Positions 14,131 through 21,024 of a DNA stretch of 44,753 nt are shown in pieces. Below the pieces are notes generated by a model, which was not told the origin of the DNA, searched no databases, and was given only the letters and a program-made list of their open reading frames with translations. Location of the stretch: positions 1-44,753 of the forward strand of contig JAFOLE010000066.1 of NCBI GenBank assembly GCA_017419465.1, written 5' to 3'. The first letter of the stretch is position 1; each line of letters opens with the position of its first letter. A program made the position numbers and the translations under genes. Origin of the DNA: Solobacterium sp. Its GTDB lineage: Bacteria > Bacillota_I > Bacilli_A > Erysipelotrichales > Erysipelotrichaceae.

Positions 14131-15259
14131 GACGAAGCTTACCGCAAAGGAAAAGGAAGCGCTGGAAGCTCAGAAACAGAGTGAAGCGGAAGACCGTTCC
14201 GCTGCGGAACGCAGAGACCGGATCACGAGGATGCTGAAGGAAACGCCGCCGGGACGGCTGCTGGAGGCTGCGCTGAAACAGAACGATGTGTTTCATGCAT
14301 ACCTTTTCTATGGTCCGGGCGATTCCCTGAAGGATGATGCGGCAATGACATTTGCCGCAAGCATACTCACCGGCAGTGATCATCTCGTCCTGGAGCGCAC
14401 GGAACCCGAAGCTTCGGCTTCCGTGATCACCCAGATGCATCATGGCGAGCACAGTGATTTTATCTTTCTGGACGGCTCCCGCCGGGAGGCAATCAAGAAG
14501 GAAGAAGTGGATATGATCCAGCGCCGGTTTTCTCTGACGGCATCTTCCGAACGCGGCACAAAGGTCTATGTCATCACGCATGCGGAGAACTCAAGCCTCA
14601 GTGCGATGAACAGCCTGCTCAAGTTCCTTGAGGAACCGGCGGAAAATGTATATGCGATCCTTACTGCGGACAACATTGAACGGATTCTGCCGACCATCCG
14701 CTCCCGCTGTATCACAGTGCCGTTTCAGGCGCTGAGCCGCGAAACGCTGATCGCATTCTGCGAAGAAGAAGGACTGGATGAAGAAGATATCTTCTTTGTC
14801 AGTATCGCCTCACCGCGTCCCAACGAAGCGGGAAAGATGGCTGCCGGACGCAGCTATCAGACCGCAAAGCGGATGCTGAGACAGTATCTGAACATCGACG
14901 CAAGCCGTGATCTGCTGTTTGCGGATTATGAATACCGCTATCGCTCCAAAGCGGGAAATGATGAGGGAGAGGGCGTCCGATACAAGGATGCACGGGATGA
15001 AAACCTGGACACCCTGGATCTCTATTTCCGCTTTCTTGTGCAGTTTTTCCATGATGTGCTGAAAAATGACGGCGCCGGTCCGTCATGGTATCATGATGCT
15101 GTCACGGCGATGCAGCGCCGGAATGATTACGTGCGTATCTGCACGGAACAGATGAAGATCGCCGCGGAAGCGCGCGACAAAGTAAACCGAAACAATGATC
15201 TGAGCCTGCTTCTGGCGCAGACCATTTCCCGACTGGAGGATTCAGAACATGTCCAATAA
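14120..15259 (+). CDS. holB: DNA polymerase III delta' subunit
   Basis: A 379-residue clamp-loader subunit. The AAA+ core begins near residue 40 and shows YVITHAENSSLSAMNSLLKFLEEPAE and TILPTIRSRC-type sensor segments that are typical of delta'. The P-loop position reads YGPGDSLKDDA and is degenerate, as expected for a subunit that does not hydrolyse ATP; the zinc-binding Cys cluster of many homologues is absent. A highly charged 40-residue N-terminal extension rich in Lys and Glu is unusual. The start at 14120 (MATKTKL) has GGGAG 7 nt upstream; the longer in-frame start at 14057 lies deep inside tmk. Confidence 0.88.
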   Translation: MATKTKLTAKEKEALEAQKQSEAEDRSAAERRDRITRMLKETPPGRLLEAALKQNDVFHAYLFYGPGDSLKDDAAMTFAASILTGSDHLVLERTEPEASASVITQMHHGEHSDFIFLDGSRREAIKKEEVDMIQRRFSLTASSERGTKVYVITHAENSSLSAMNSLLKFLEEPAENVYAILTADNIERILPTIRSRCITVPFQALSRETLIAFCEEEGLDEEDIFFVSIASPRPNEAGKMAAGRSYQTAKRMLRQYLNIDASRDLLFADYEYRYRSKAGNDEGEGVRYKDARDENLDTLDLYFRFLVQFFHDVLKNDGAGPSWYHDAVTAMQRRNDYVRICTEQMKIAAEARDKVNRNNDLSLLLAQTISRLEDSEHVQ

Positions 15260-16514
15260 CGAAAATACAGCTGTCGCAGAACAGCATTATGACTATGTGG
15301 TTTCTGTGCGGTTTCACAACAGCGGCCGTTCCTATACATTCGGCACCAGCATGCCGGATCTCAGGGCAGGCGAAAAAGTAGTTGTGGAGACCTCACAGGG
15401 TCTTGAACTGGCAACGTGCCAGACCGCAAGCACAAGCTCCGACATCTATCCGATTCCGCATACTCCGCTCATGCCGGTTCACCGCCGGGCAGGACAGAGT
15501 GATGTGGCGGACTTCCACGAGAATCTGGAATATGCAAAGCAGGCGATGGCAATCTGCGAAGAGGAAATCAAGGACCTTGAACTTGGAATGCATCTTTTGT
15601 CCGCGGATTATACGCTGGACCGTTCCAAGATTCTGTTTGTCTATCAGGCAGAACAGCGTGTGGACTTCCGTGAGCTTTTGAAACGGCTCGGCTCCAAACT
15701 GCACTGCCGGATTGAACTGCGTCAGATCGGTGAGCGCGACAAGGCGAAGATGGTCGGCGGCATCGGTGTATGCGGCATGGAGTGCTGCTGTGCACGGTTC
15801 AAGTCAAAGATGGATGTCATTTCCATCAATATGGCAAAAAATCAGCTGCTTGCGCTGAATACGGAGAAACTTTCCGGTATGTGCGGCAAGCTGATGTGCT
15901 GTCTGAAATATGAAGACGCCAACTACAAGGAACTGACTGCCGGACTTCCGAAGATGGGCGCCCATGTCGAGTATCAGGGTGTGATGTACCGTGTCACTTC
16001 CATGAATGTCATGACCAATGAGGCACGTCTTGAAAATAGTGAGAGCTACGAAGTGATCACGATCGATGACCTGCGTGAAAAGACGATTGTCCGCAAGGGT
16101 ATTACCGTAGGAAGAAAGTCTCCGCAGCGCACCGCAAAACAGAATCATGTTGCACCGGGTGTGCGCAACCTGCATGAACCGCACGGCGCATTCAGTGCCA
16201 GCGAAAGTGAAAAGACCCGCGGTATTTCTGCGGAGTCCAAGGATACGACGCATCAGAAGGAAGCGGATCTCAGGCTGAAGTCCGCCCGCAGTGAGCGCAA
16301 GGCAAAGAGTGCGCAGCCGAAGGAAAAACCGCAGAACAACAATAACAATAACCGGCAGGCAGGACGCCGTTCCGGCAGCGGAAATAACAATTCCCGCCGC
16401 CGTGACAATTCCCGCCGCATCCCGGAAAACAATAACAATCCCAATGTAACGGTACGGAGCTTCAAGTCGTCCAAGACCCGTGCGTCCGAGGCCGCAAAGG
16501 AAGCGAAGAAATGA
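15249..16514 (+). CDS. ricT: PSP1-domain regulatory protein RicT (YaaT)
   Basis: A 421-residue protein of the PSP1/YaaT family, a subunit of the RicA-RicF-RicT complex that acts with RNase Y in mRNA maturation. The PSP1 core spans about residues 85-230. It carries the cluster of conserved Cys that bind 4Fe-4S in Bacillus RicT: C175, C179-C181 and C212, C217, C218. After about residue 285 the protein continues as a low-complexity basic tail rich in Lys, then Asn and Arg (NNNNNRQAGRRSG and similar). This tail is absent from the roughly 275-residue Bacillus protein and looks RNA-binding or disordered. SD GGAGG lies inside holB; the two genes overlap by 11 nt. Confidence 0.92.
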   Translation: MSNNENTAVAEQHYDYVVSVRFHNSGRSYTFGTSMPDLRAGEKVVVETSQGLELATCQTASTSSDIYPIPHTPLMPVHRRAGQSDVADFHENLEYAKQAMAICEEEIKDLELGMHLLSADYTLDRSKILFVYQAEQRVDFRELLKRLGSKLHCRIELRQIGERDKAKMVGGIGVCGMECCCARFKSKMDVISINMAKNQLLALNTEKLSGMCGKLMCCLKYEDANYKELTAGLPKMGAHVEYQGVMYRVTSMNVMTNEARLENSESYEVITIDDLREKTIVRKGITVGRKSPQRTAKQNHVAPGVRNLHEPHGAFSASESEKTRGISAESKDTTHQKEADLRLKSARSERKAKSAQPKEKPQNNNNNNRQAGRRSGSGNNNSRRRDNSRRIPENNNNPNVTVRSFKSSKTRASEAAKEAKK

Positions 16515-17365
16515 ATCGGCAGAAGAGCTTTGAAAATGAAAAGCCGACTCTTTATCTCGTGCCGACACCGATCGGAAATCTTTCCGAGATGTCTCCGCGC
16601 GCCATTGAGATCCTGAAGAGCGTCAACGTGATCGCCTGCGAGGATACCCGGACAAGCGGTCAGATGCTGAAGCACTTCGGCATTCATAACCGTCTGATTG
16701 CCTATCAGAACTTTAACGAGGACCCGAGTGCCCGCGGCATCATCAACCTGTTGTCACAGGGACAGAATGTCGCTCTGATTTCTGACGCCGGCTACCCGCT
16801 GATCAATGATCCGGGACAGCGCGTTGTGACGGAAGCGACGGCGCTTGGATACAACGTCGTACCGGTATCGGGCTGTTCCGCGTTTCTTAACGCACTGGTC
16901 GCAAGCGGTCTGATTGTGCAGCCGTTTATTTTCATCGGCTTTCTGCCGCAGTCAGACAATGAACGAAACAAGAAGCTGCGGGAGTACCGCAGCTATCCGA
17001 TGACGCTTGTCTTCTATGAAGCGCCGCATCGGATCGCGAAGTGCCTGAAGTCCTGCCTGGATATCTTCGGGGACCGCCGGTGCTGCCTGGCACGGGAGCT
17101 GACAAAAGTACATGAGGAGTTCCTGCGCGGAACGATCAGCGAAGTGCTCGAAGCGTGCGAAGGACTGAAGGGTGAAATGGTCATTATCATTGACGGAAAT
17201 CATGAGGACTTCCACAAGGACATTGACTATGGGACACTCATGATGATGGTTAATGATCAGATCAGTCAGGGTATGTCGAAATCGGATGCCGTGAAGAAAG
17301 TCGCGGGAGAAACAGGCATATCCAGACGCAAACTCTATGAAATGGTTCACAGTATTGAAAACTGA
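16511..17365 (+). CDS. rsmI: 16S rRNA (cytidine(1402)-2'-O)-methyltransferase
   Basis: A 284-residue SAM-dependent methyltransferase of the tetrapyrrole-methylase fold that 2'-O-methylates C1402 of 16S rRNA. Typical motifs are LYLVPTPIGNLSEMSPRA, CEDTRTSGQMLKHFGI, ISDAGYPLINDPG and the FYEAPHRI segment. The C-terminal helical part (SDAVKKVAGETGISRRKLYEMV) is the usual small domain. It overlaps ricT by 4 nt (ATGA) and is preceded by AAGGAAG within ricT. Confidence 0.96.
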   Translation: MNRQKSFENEKPTLYLVPTPIGNLSEMSPRAIEILKSVNVIACEDTRTSGQMLKHFGIHNRLIAYQNFNEDPSARGIINLLSQGQNVALISDAGYPLINDPGQRVVTEATALGYNVVPVSGCSAFLNALVASGLIVQPFIFIGFLPQSDNERNKKLREYRSYPMTLVFYEAPHRIAKCLKSCLDIFGDRRCCLARELTKVHEEFLRGTISEVLEACEGLKGEMVIIIDGNHEDFHKDIDYGTLMMMVNDQISQGMSKSDAVKKVAGETGISRRKLYEMVHSIEN

Positions 17366-17389
17366 TGATATCCGGGAAGGAGAGCAATT

Positions 17390-18088
17390 ATGACACTTAT
17401 TCTCACCATCTATGTTGCGGCTGCCGTTCTGCCGGCACTGTTTCTGATGGGTTACATCTACAAGCATGACCGGATTGAAAAAGAACCATTCCCACTGCTT
17501 ATGAAACTGGTGATCAGTGGTGTCTATTCTGCGTTCCTGGCAATCGTGCTGGAGCGCATCGGAACATCCCTGCTGGACAACGCAGGGTTTACCGACCGGA
17601 CGAAGTACATTATCTGGACGGCAATCATGGTCGGACTGTCCGAAGAGATTGCCAAGTTCATCTTCCTGTACATCCGTTCCTGGCACTCGCCGCATTTCAA
17701 TTACCGCTATGATGGTATTGTGTACGCCGTGTTTGTATCGCTTGGCTTTGCGGCGTTTGAGAATATCAAATACGTATTCTATTACGGCATCGGCGTTGCG
17801 CCGTCCCGTGCACTGCTTGCGGTGCCTGCCCATATGGCCTTCGGCGTCTTTATGGGATCCTTCTACGGATGGGCAAAGATTCATGATGTGTACGGTCATG
17901 AAGGAAAGGCAAAACTGCTGCTTCTGCTTGGCGTACTGTGTGCTGCCGCGTTCCATGCCTTCTATGATGCATGTGCAATGCTGGGAACGGATGAGGCTAT
18001 GATCGCGTTCATCGTCTTTGTGGTCATCATGTACTTTGTGGTCATCCGCAAGGTAAAGCGTGAATCACAAACGGATATGGAAATATAA
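17390..18088 (+). CDS. PrsW-family intramembrane metalloprotease
   Basis: A 232-residue polytopic membrane protein with about seven hydrophobic segments. The glutamate-zincin motifs of the PrsW/CPBP-like family are visible: SEEIAKF with EE near residues 84-85, FAAFENIKY, AHMAFG and AAFHAFYDA. PrsW in Bacillus cleaves the anti-sigma factor RsiW; here no sigma/anti-sigma pair is nearby, so the substrate is unknown. SD AAGGAG lies 7-8 nt before the ATG. It follows rsmI by 24 nt and is probably in the same operon. Confidence 0.88.
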   Translation: MTLILTIYVAAAVLPALFLMGYIYKHDRIEKEPFPLLMKLVISGVYSAFLAIVLERIGTSLLDNAGFTDRTKYIIWTAIMVGLSEEIAKFIFLYIRSWHSPHFNYRYDGIVYAVFVSLGFAAFENIKYVFYYGIGVAPSRALLAVPAHMAFGVFMGSFYGWAKIHDVYGHEGKAKLLLLLGVLCAAAFHAFYDACAMLGTDEAMIAFIVFVVIMYFVVIRKVKRESQTDMEI

Positions 18089-18094
18089 CAGGTA

Positions 18095-18517
18095 ATGAAA
18101 AAGAAACGTGTAGTAATTATTGATGCGCAGGGAGGCGGACTCGGCAAACAGCTGATCAGCCGCCTGCGCAAAGAAAATATCAATGCCGAACTGATTGCGG
18201 TCGGCACAAATTCCGCCGCCAGTGCAGCGATGTTAAAAGCAGGGGCGGACCGGGCCGCGACCGGCGAAAATGCGGTGGTCGTCTGCGCCCGCACAGCGGA
18301 CTACATCATCGGTCCGGTGGGAATTGTCATTGCGGACTCCATGCTGGGAGAAATCACACCTGCCATCGCAAAAGCGGTCGGTCAGTCCGATGCGATGCGC
18401 ATTCTGATTCCCTTCAACAACTGCAGTAACTACATGGCAGGCACCGACGGGATCGCGACCGGCGATCTGATCAATGATGCGGCCTCTCATCTTGCACAGC
18501 TGCTGAGAAACGAATGA
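18095..18517 (+). CDS. DUF3842 family protein
   Basis: A 140-residue protein with a Rossmann-like start: VVIIDAQGGGLGKQLISRL, then AVGTNSAASAAMLKAGAD, ATGENAVVV and GPVGIVIADSMLGEITPAIA. These match the DUF3842 family of Bacillota, whose function is unknown; the Gly-rich N-terminus suggests nucleotide or metabolite binding. It begins 6 nt after prsW with only a weak SD (AGG), so translation is likely coupled to prsW. A terminator closes the operon. Confidence 0.85.
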   Translation: MKKKRVVIIDAQGGGLGKQLISRLRKENINAELIAVGTNSAASAAMLKAGADRAATGENAVVVCARTADYIIGPVGIVIADSMLGEITPAIAKAVGQSDAMRILIPFNNCSNYMAGTDGIATGDLINDAASHLAQLLRNE

Positions 18518-18523
18518 TATCTG

Positions 18524-18549
18524 ACCCGGATCACATGGTCCGGGTTTTT
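18524..18549 (+). terminator. Intrinsic terminator of the pgcA/tmk-to-DUF3842 operon
   Basis: 7-bp stem ACCCGGA (18524-18530) / TCCGGGT (18539-18545), 8-nt loop, five T. Confidence 0.9.
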
Positions 18550-18622
18550 GTGTGCGTGGATGAAAACCGTACATTCACGTATATTGTTTTGTAAGGGCAC
18601 ATAAGTGCGCAGGAGGATATTT

Positions 18623-19054
18623 ATGGAGAACAAAAAGGCTATGCTTGATGAACTTCTGGAATCAATCGGCGGCGGTGTTAACGGCCTAGCTAAGGATGTA
18701 GCTGAAAAACTCCCGCTCGCAAATAATGAAACGGAGCTGGCGGATGTGCTTGCGTCTGCCGGAATCCGGCTTGATGAAGAGAAGCTGGCAAAGGTAAAGA
18801 AGCTGTTTGAGCGGCCGGACAGAGCAGCTGCCGCTGCGGACGTAAAGGGTCTTGCGGACAATCTGCTTGAAAAAGTCGGCGGCGGCCTGGCGCTTGAAAA
18901 GGTTCTGCCGAAGGAAGCGCTGGCTGAACTGGCGCTGGCAAAGGACGAAGACGGTGTAAAAGGCATCCTCGCGAAGTTCGGCGCGGATCTGAATCCGGGC
19001 GACCTTGCGGAACTGAAGAAAAAGCTCGAGCTGCTCGGCAGCCAGAAACTGTAA
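18623..19054 (+). CDS. Small helical protein with a tandem internal duplication
   Basis: A 143-residue, mostly helical, Ala/Leu/Lys/Glu-rich protein. It has two copies of one unit. Each begins LLEsIGGG or LLEKVGGG, continues with an Ala/Leu/Lys-rich helix, then an acidic turn with LADVLASAGIRLDEEKLAKVKKLF in the first and GILAKFGADLNPGDLAELKKKL in the second. The second half of each unit faintly resembles Nif11-type leader helices, but there is no precursor core peptide or maturation gene nearby, so this is only a resemblance. No signal peptide and no Cys. AGGAGG lies 7 nt before the ATG at 18623; an in-frame start at 18605 lies upstream of this SD. A weak -10 TATATT is at 18580-18585. Function not recognised. 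Confidence 0.7.
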   Translation: MENKKAMLDELLESIGGGVNGLAKDVAEKLPLANNETELADVLASAGIRLDEEKLAKVKKLFERPDRAAAAADVKGLADNLLEKVGGGLALEKVLPKEALAELALAKDEDGVKGILAKFGADLNPGDLAELKKKLELLGSQKL

Positions 19055-19082
19055 GCGGCTGTATCTGATATGTGAACAAAGG

Positions 19083-19105
19083 CATGCGGAGACGCATGCT
19101 TTTTC
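19083..19105 (+). terminator. Intrinsic terminator after the duplicated helical protein
   Basis: 7-bp stem GCATGCG / CGCATGC with GAGA loop (19083-19099), followed by TTTTT. Confidence 0.9.
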
Positions 19106-19116
19106 CTGTATGGGGT

Positions 19117-19144
19117 TTGACCCGGTGCGGAAATGCCGTACAAT
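19117..19144 (+). promoter_or_regulatory. Promoter of the ECF S-component leader
   Basis: -35 TTGACC (19117-19122), 16-bp spacer, -10 TACAAT (19139-19144). The inferred start is near 19151, at the first leader hairpin. Confidence 0.75.
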
Positions 19145-19150
19145 AAGAAC

Positions 19151-19225
19151 AGCGGCTGAAGTCGCAGAAGACCGTAAACCAGAAGGTATACGCAGAACAC
19201 TGAAGGTGTTCGTATACCTTTTTTC
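19151..19225 (+). ncRNA. Structured leader A with terminator (unidentified cis-regulatory RNA)
   Basis: The transcript is predicted to start with a hairpin GCGGC-TGAA-GTCGC (19152-19165). CCAGAAGGTAT (19179-19189) can fold into a small ACC-AGAA-GGT hairpin. Downstream, AAGGTATAC (19183-19191) / GTATACCTT (19212-19220), with inner GAACAC / GTGTTC, makes a full intrinsic terminator with six T ahead of the ATG. The GGTAT strand is shared, so the small hairpin and the terminator are mutually exclusive, the architecture of an attenuator or riboswitch. The same layout recurs at 19802-19927. I do not recognise the class. Confidence 0.6.
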
Positions 19226-19245
19226 TGTTTATGGAGGATTTTTGA

Positions 19246-19764
19246 ATGAACAATATCAGAAAACTGACCCTGTCCGCACTGTTTCTTGCGATCGGACAGG
19301 TATTGCCGTTTATTACCGGTCAGATTCCGCAGATCGGCGCAATGCTGCTGCCGATGCATTTTCCGGTGTTTCTCTGCGCCTTTTTCTGCGGTCCGCAGTA
19401 TGCGGCACTGATTGGATTTATCTGTCCGCTGCTCCGTGGAATTCTGTTCGGCATGCCGGTACTGTTTCCCAACGGAACAGCGATGGCATTTGAACTGATG
19501 ACCTATGGATTTGTGACAGGGGCTGTGTATGCACGCTTCAGGGAGAAGTCGCTTGCGGCAGTGCTGATTTCGCTGATCGCCGGCATGCTGGCAGGAAGAA
19601 TCGTATGGGGAATTGCACAGATCATCCTGCTTGGAATACGCGGAAACGGATTTACCGTCCAGATGTTCCTTGCCGGCGCCTTTGTCAACGCTGTGCCGGG
19701 AATCATTGCGCAGCTGATCCTGATTCCGCTGATCGTACGCCTGCTTTCCAGACGGGCAGGATAA
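19246..19764 (+). CDS. ECF-transporter S component, substrate unassigned
   Basis: A 172-residue hydrophobic protein with about six TM helices of the ECF_trnsprt family. It begins RKLTLSALFLAIGQVLPF, typical of S components, then GAMLLPMHFPVFLCAFFCGPQ and LRGILFGMPVLFPNGTAMAFE. It would bind a vitamin or related micronutrient and use the shared ECF module, not encoded here. The substrate cannot be read from the sequence, and the leader RNA is not of a recognised class. SD GGAGG (19233-19237) precedes the ATG and lies after the leader terminator, so expression depends on antitermination. Confidence 0.85.
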   Translation: MNNIRKLTLSALFLAIGQVLPFITGQIPQIGAMLLPMHFPVFLCAFFCGPQYAALIGFICPLLRGILFGMPVLFPNGTAMAFELMTYGFVTGAVYARFREKSLAAVLISLIAGMLAGRIVWGIAQIILLGIRGNGFTVQMFLAGAFVNAVPGIIAQLILIPLIVRLLSRRAG

Positions 19765-19786
19765 TCACTCCTGCCTGCAGGGATTC

Positions 19787-19795
19787 TGCTATAAT
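19787..19795 (+). promoter_or_regulatory. Extended -10 promoter of leader B
   Basis: TGCTATAAT (19787-19795), a perfect extended -10, just after the ECF S-component gene. The inferred start is near 19802. Confidence 0.65.
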
Positions 19796-19801
19796 TATTT
19801 C

Positions 19802-19927
19802 ATCAGGCAGGAAGCCGGATGATGTACGCTGAAGCGTGCAGGTGATAATCAGAACGTTTAATATTTTTCAGTTACGTATGCCAGAAGGTATGCATTGACC
19901 GCAGAAGCAGTCAGCGCATACCTTTCT
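19802..19927 (+). ncRNA. Structured leader B with terminator (same class as leader A)
   Basis: The leader contains a first hairpin (GGC / GCC core with CATC / GATG base, 19801-19821), then GTACGC-TGAA-GCGTGC (19824-19839), the counterpart of the TGAA-capped hairpin in leader A. An identical 11-mer CCAGAAGGTAT (19881-19891) can form ATGCC-AGAA-GGTAT. That hairpin competes with the terminator stem AAGGTATGC (19885-19893) / GCATACCTT (19916-19924), which ends in TTTCTT. Hairpin order, loop sequence and the shared 11-mer argue for one regulatory RNA type controlling both the ECF gene and the two membrane proteins that follow. Confidence 0.6.
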
Positions 19928-19951
19928 TAATAATTAGAGGAGGATAATAAA

Positions 19952-20317
19952 ATGGCATGTTTTGTAGTACCTGCTGCGGAGGCAGTAATCGTAAAGGCGA
20001 TTGAAAAGACGGTTGTCAAAGATACTTCTGACAGGAGTCAGGGCATCTCAATGAGCCGCAAGCTTAAATGGCTCTCCGGTCTTCTGATCGGCGGCGCTGT
20101 GCTGCTGATGTTCGAACATGTATGGCATGGAGAAGTTGTTCCCTGGTTCCCGTTCCTGACCGCAATGTATAATCCGGCAGACAAGGCGGCGATGCTGCAG
20201 GAAATGGCAACGGTCGGTACGGCAATGGCAGTGCTGATCACTGCTGTCTGGGGTGTCATGTGCCTTGCGGCTGATGCGATTGTAAAACGAGCACCGGAAA
20301 AGGCGGAAGCGAAATAA
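19952..20317 (+). CDS. Conserved small membrane protein (MACFVVPAAEA-type), function unknown
   Basis: A 121-residue protein. The distinctive N-terminus MACFVVPAAEAVIVKAIEK is followed by a charged stretch, then KLKWLSGLLIGGAVLLMFEHVWHGE with a TM helix ending in His-rich FEHVWHGE, a loop with PWFPF, and a second TM helix (VLITAVWGVMCLAA). From memory, proteins with this start and the FEHVWHGEV motif recur in anaerobic Bacillota next to a partner like the next gene; no function is known to me. SD GGAGG lies upstream. It starts after leader B, so it is probably regulated with the ECF S component. TAATG overlap links it to the next gene. Confidence 0.75.
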   Translation: MACFVVPAAEAVIVKAIEKTVVKDTSDRSQGISMSRKLKWLSGLLIGGAVLLMFEHVWHGEVVPWFPFLTAMYNPADKAAMLQEMATVGTAMAVLITAVWGVMCLAADAIVKRAPEKAEAK

Positions 20318-20628
20318 TGACTCTGCTTATTACCGTATTTGCGGCAGTGATTACAACCGTCATCTGGTACAACAGAAAAGATGACAGTATGAAGCTGGGA
20401 ATGCTGATGTTCATGTTCTGGGGCGCATCCCTGATGTGGCTTGTGGACGCAGTCTTTGAATATGCGGAGCTCAAAGCTGCATATTTTACGCCGGCTATTG
20501 AAGATATGGTAAATGATGCGTTCCTTGGCCTCAGTGTGATTGCACTTGCCCTGGTTATCTGGGTTGTCCGTCTGCTGATAACAGACCCAAAGGGAACAGT
20601 GAAAACAGCATTACTGAAACATAATTGA
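20317..20628 (+). CDS. Conserved small membrane protein, partner of the preceding gene
   Basis: A 103-residue protein with three hydrophobic segments: TLLITVFAAVITTVIWY at the start, LGMLMFMFWGASLMWLVDAVFEY in the middle and LGLSVIALALVIWVVRLLI near the C-terminus. An acidic VDAVFEYAE motif follows the second helix. The start overlaps the previous stop by one base (TAATG), so translation is coupled and the two products probably act as one complex. No known domain recognised. No intrinsic terminator is evident before the leuA leader promoter. Confidence 0.75.
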   Translation: MTLLITVFAAVITTVIWYNRKDDSMKLGMLMFMFWGASLMWLVDAVFEYAELKAAYFTPAIEDMVNDAFLGLSVIALALVIWVVRLLITDPKGTVKTALLKHN

Positions 20629-20656
20629 AAACGCTTTACTTTTTTCTGAAAATTTC

Positions 20657-20685
20657 TTGACGTTTTTTCCCTGTTCAAGTAGTAT
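20657..20685 (+). promoter_or_regulatory. Promoter of the leucine operon T-box leader
   Basis: -35 TTGACG (20657-20662), 17-bp spacer, -10 TAGTAT (20680-20685); inferred start near 20692. Confidence 0.8.
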
Positions 20686-20691
20686 TTACCC

Positions 20692-20979
20692 AATAGCAAA
20701 TGCAATGACGGGGAAAAATACGGCAAGCGTGCTGGCAGAGAGCTGTCGTCAGGTGAAAGACAGCAGACGCGATCCGGAATAACTCACCCCCAAGCAGCAA
20801 GGCTGAACAACGCAGTAAGCCGAGCCGGAATGACCTACGTTAACAGGGACACGATTCGCAGAATATCTGCTGATCGGCTGAGGGGCCGCAATGATCTGCG
20901 GCAACGAGAGTGGTACCGCGGTACGCTGAATTTACAGCTTCCGTCTCTCATGGACATCTCCTGAGAGACGGAAGTTTTT
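20692..20979 (+). ncRNA. T-box riboswitch, leucine type (specifier CTC)
   Basis: A long leader in front of leuA. The T-box core GAGAGTGGTACCGCGG lies at 20906-20921; TGGT there can pair with the ACCA end of an uncharged tRNA (discriminator A, as in tRNA-Leu). The stem I distal loop carries GGTG (20752-20755). The specifier is CTC at 20783-20785 within AACTCACC, a leucine codon. The terminator is a 13-bp stem (20938-20950 / 20962-20974) with TTTTT at 20975-20979. Uncharged tRNA-Leu should stabilise the antiterminator and allow leuA-leuC-leuD-leuB-ilvB-ilvN expression. Confidence 0.93.
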
Positions 20980-21024
20980 CGTTTCCCGGGAATTACGAAC
21001 ACAATTACAGGAGAAAGACAGAAT

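Noticed and set aside
18623..19054. Nif11-type RiPP precursor
   Set aside because: There is only a vague helix resemblance. No leader-core boundary, no Cys/Ser-rich core and no maturation or export gene are nearby.
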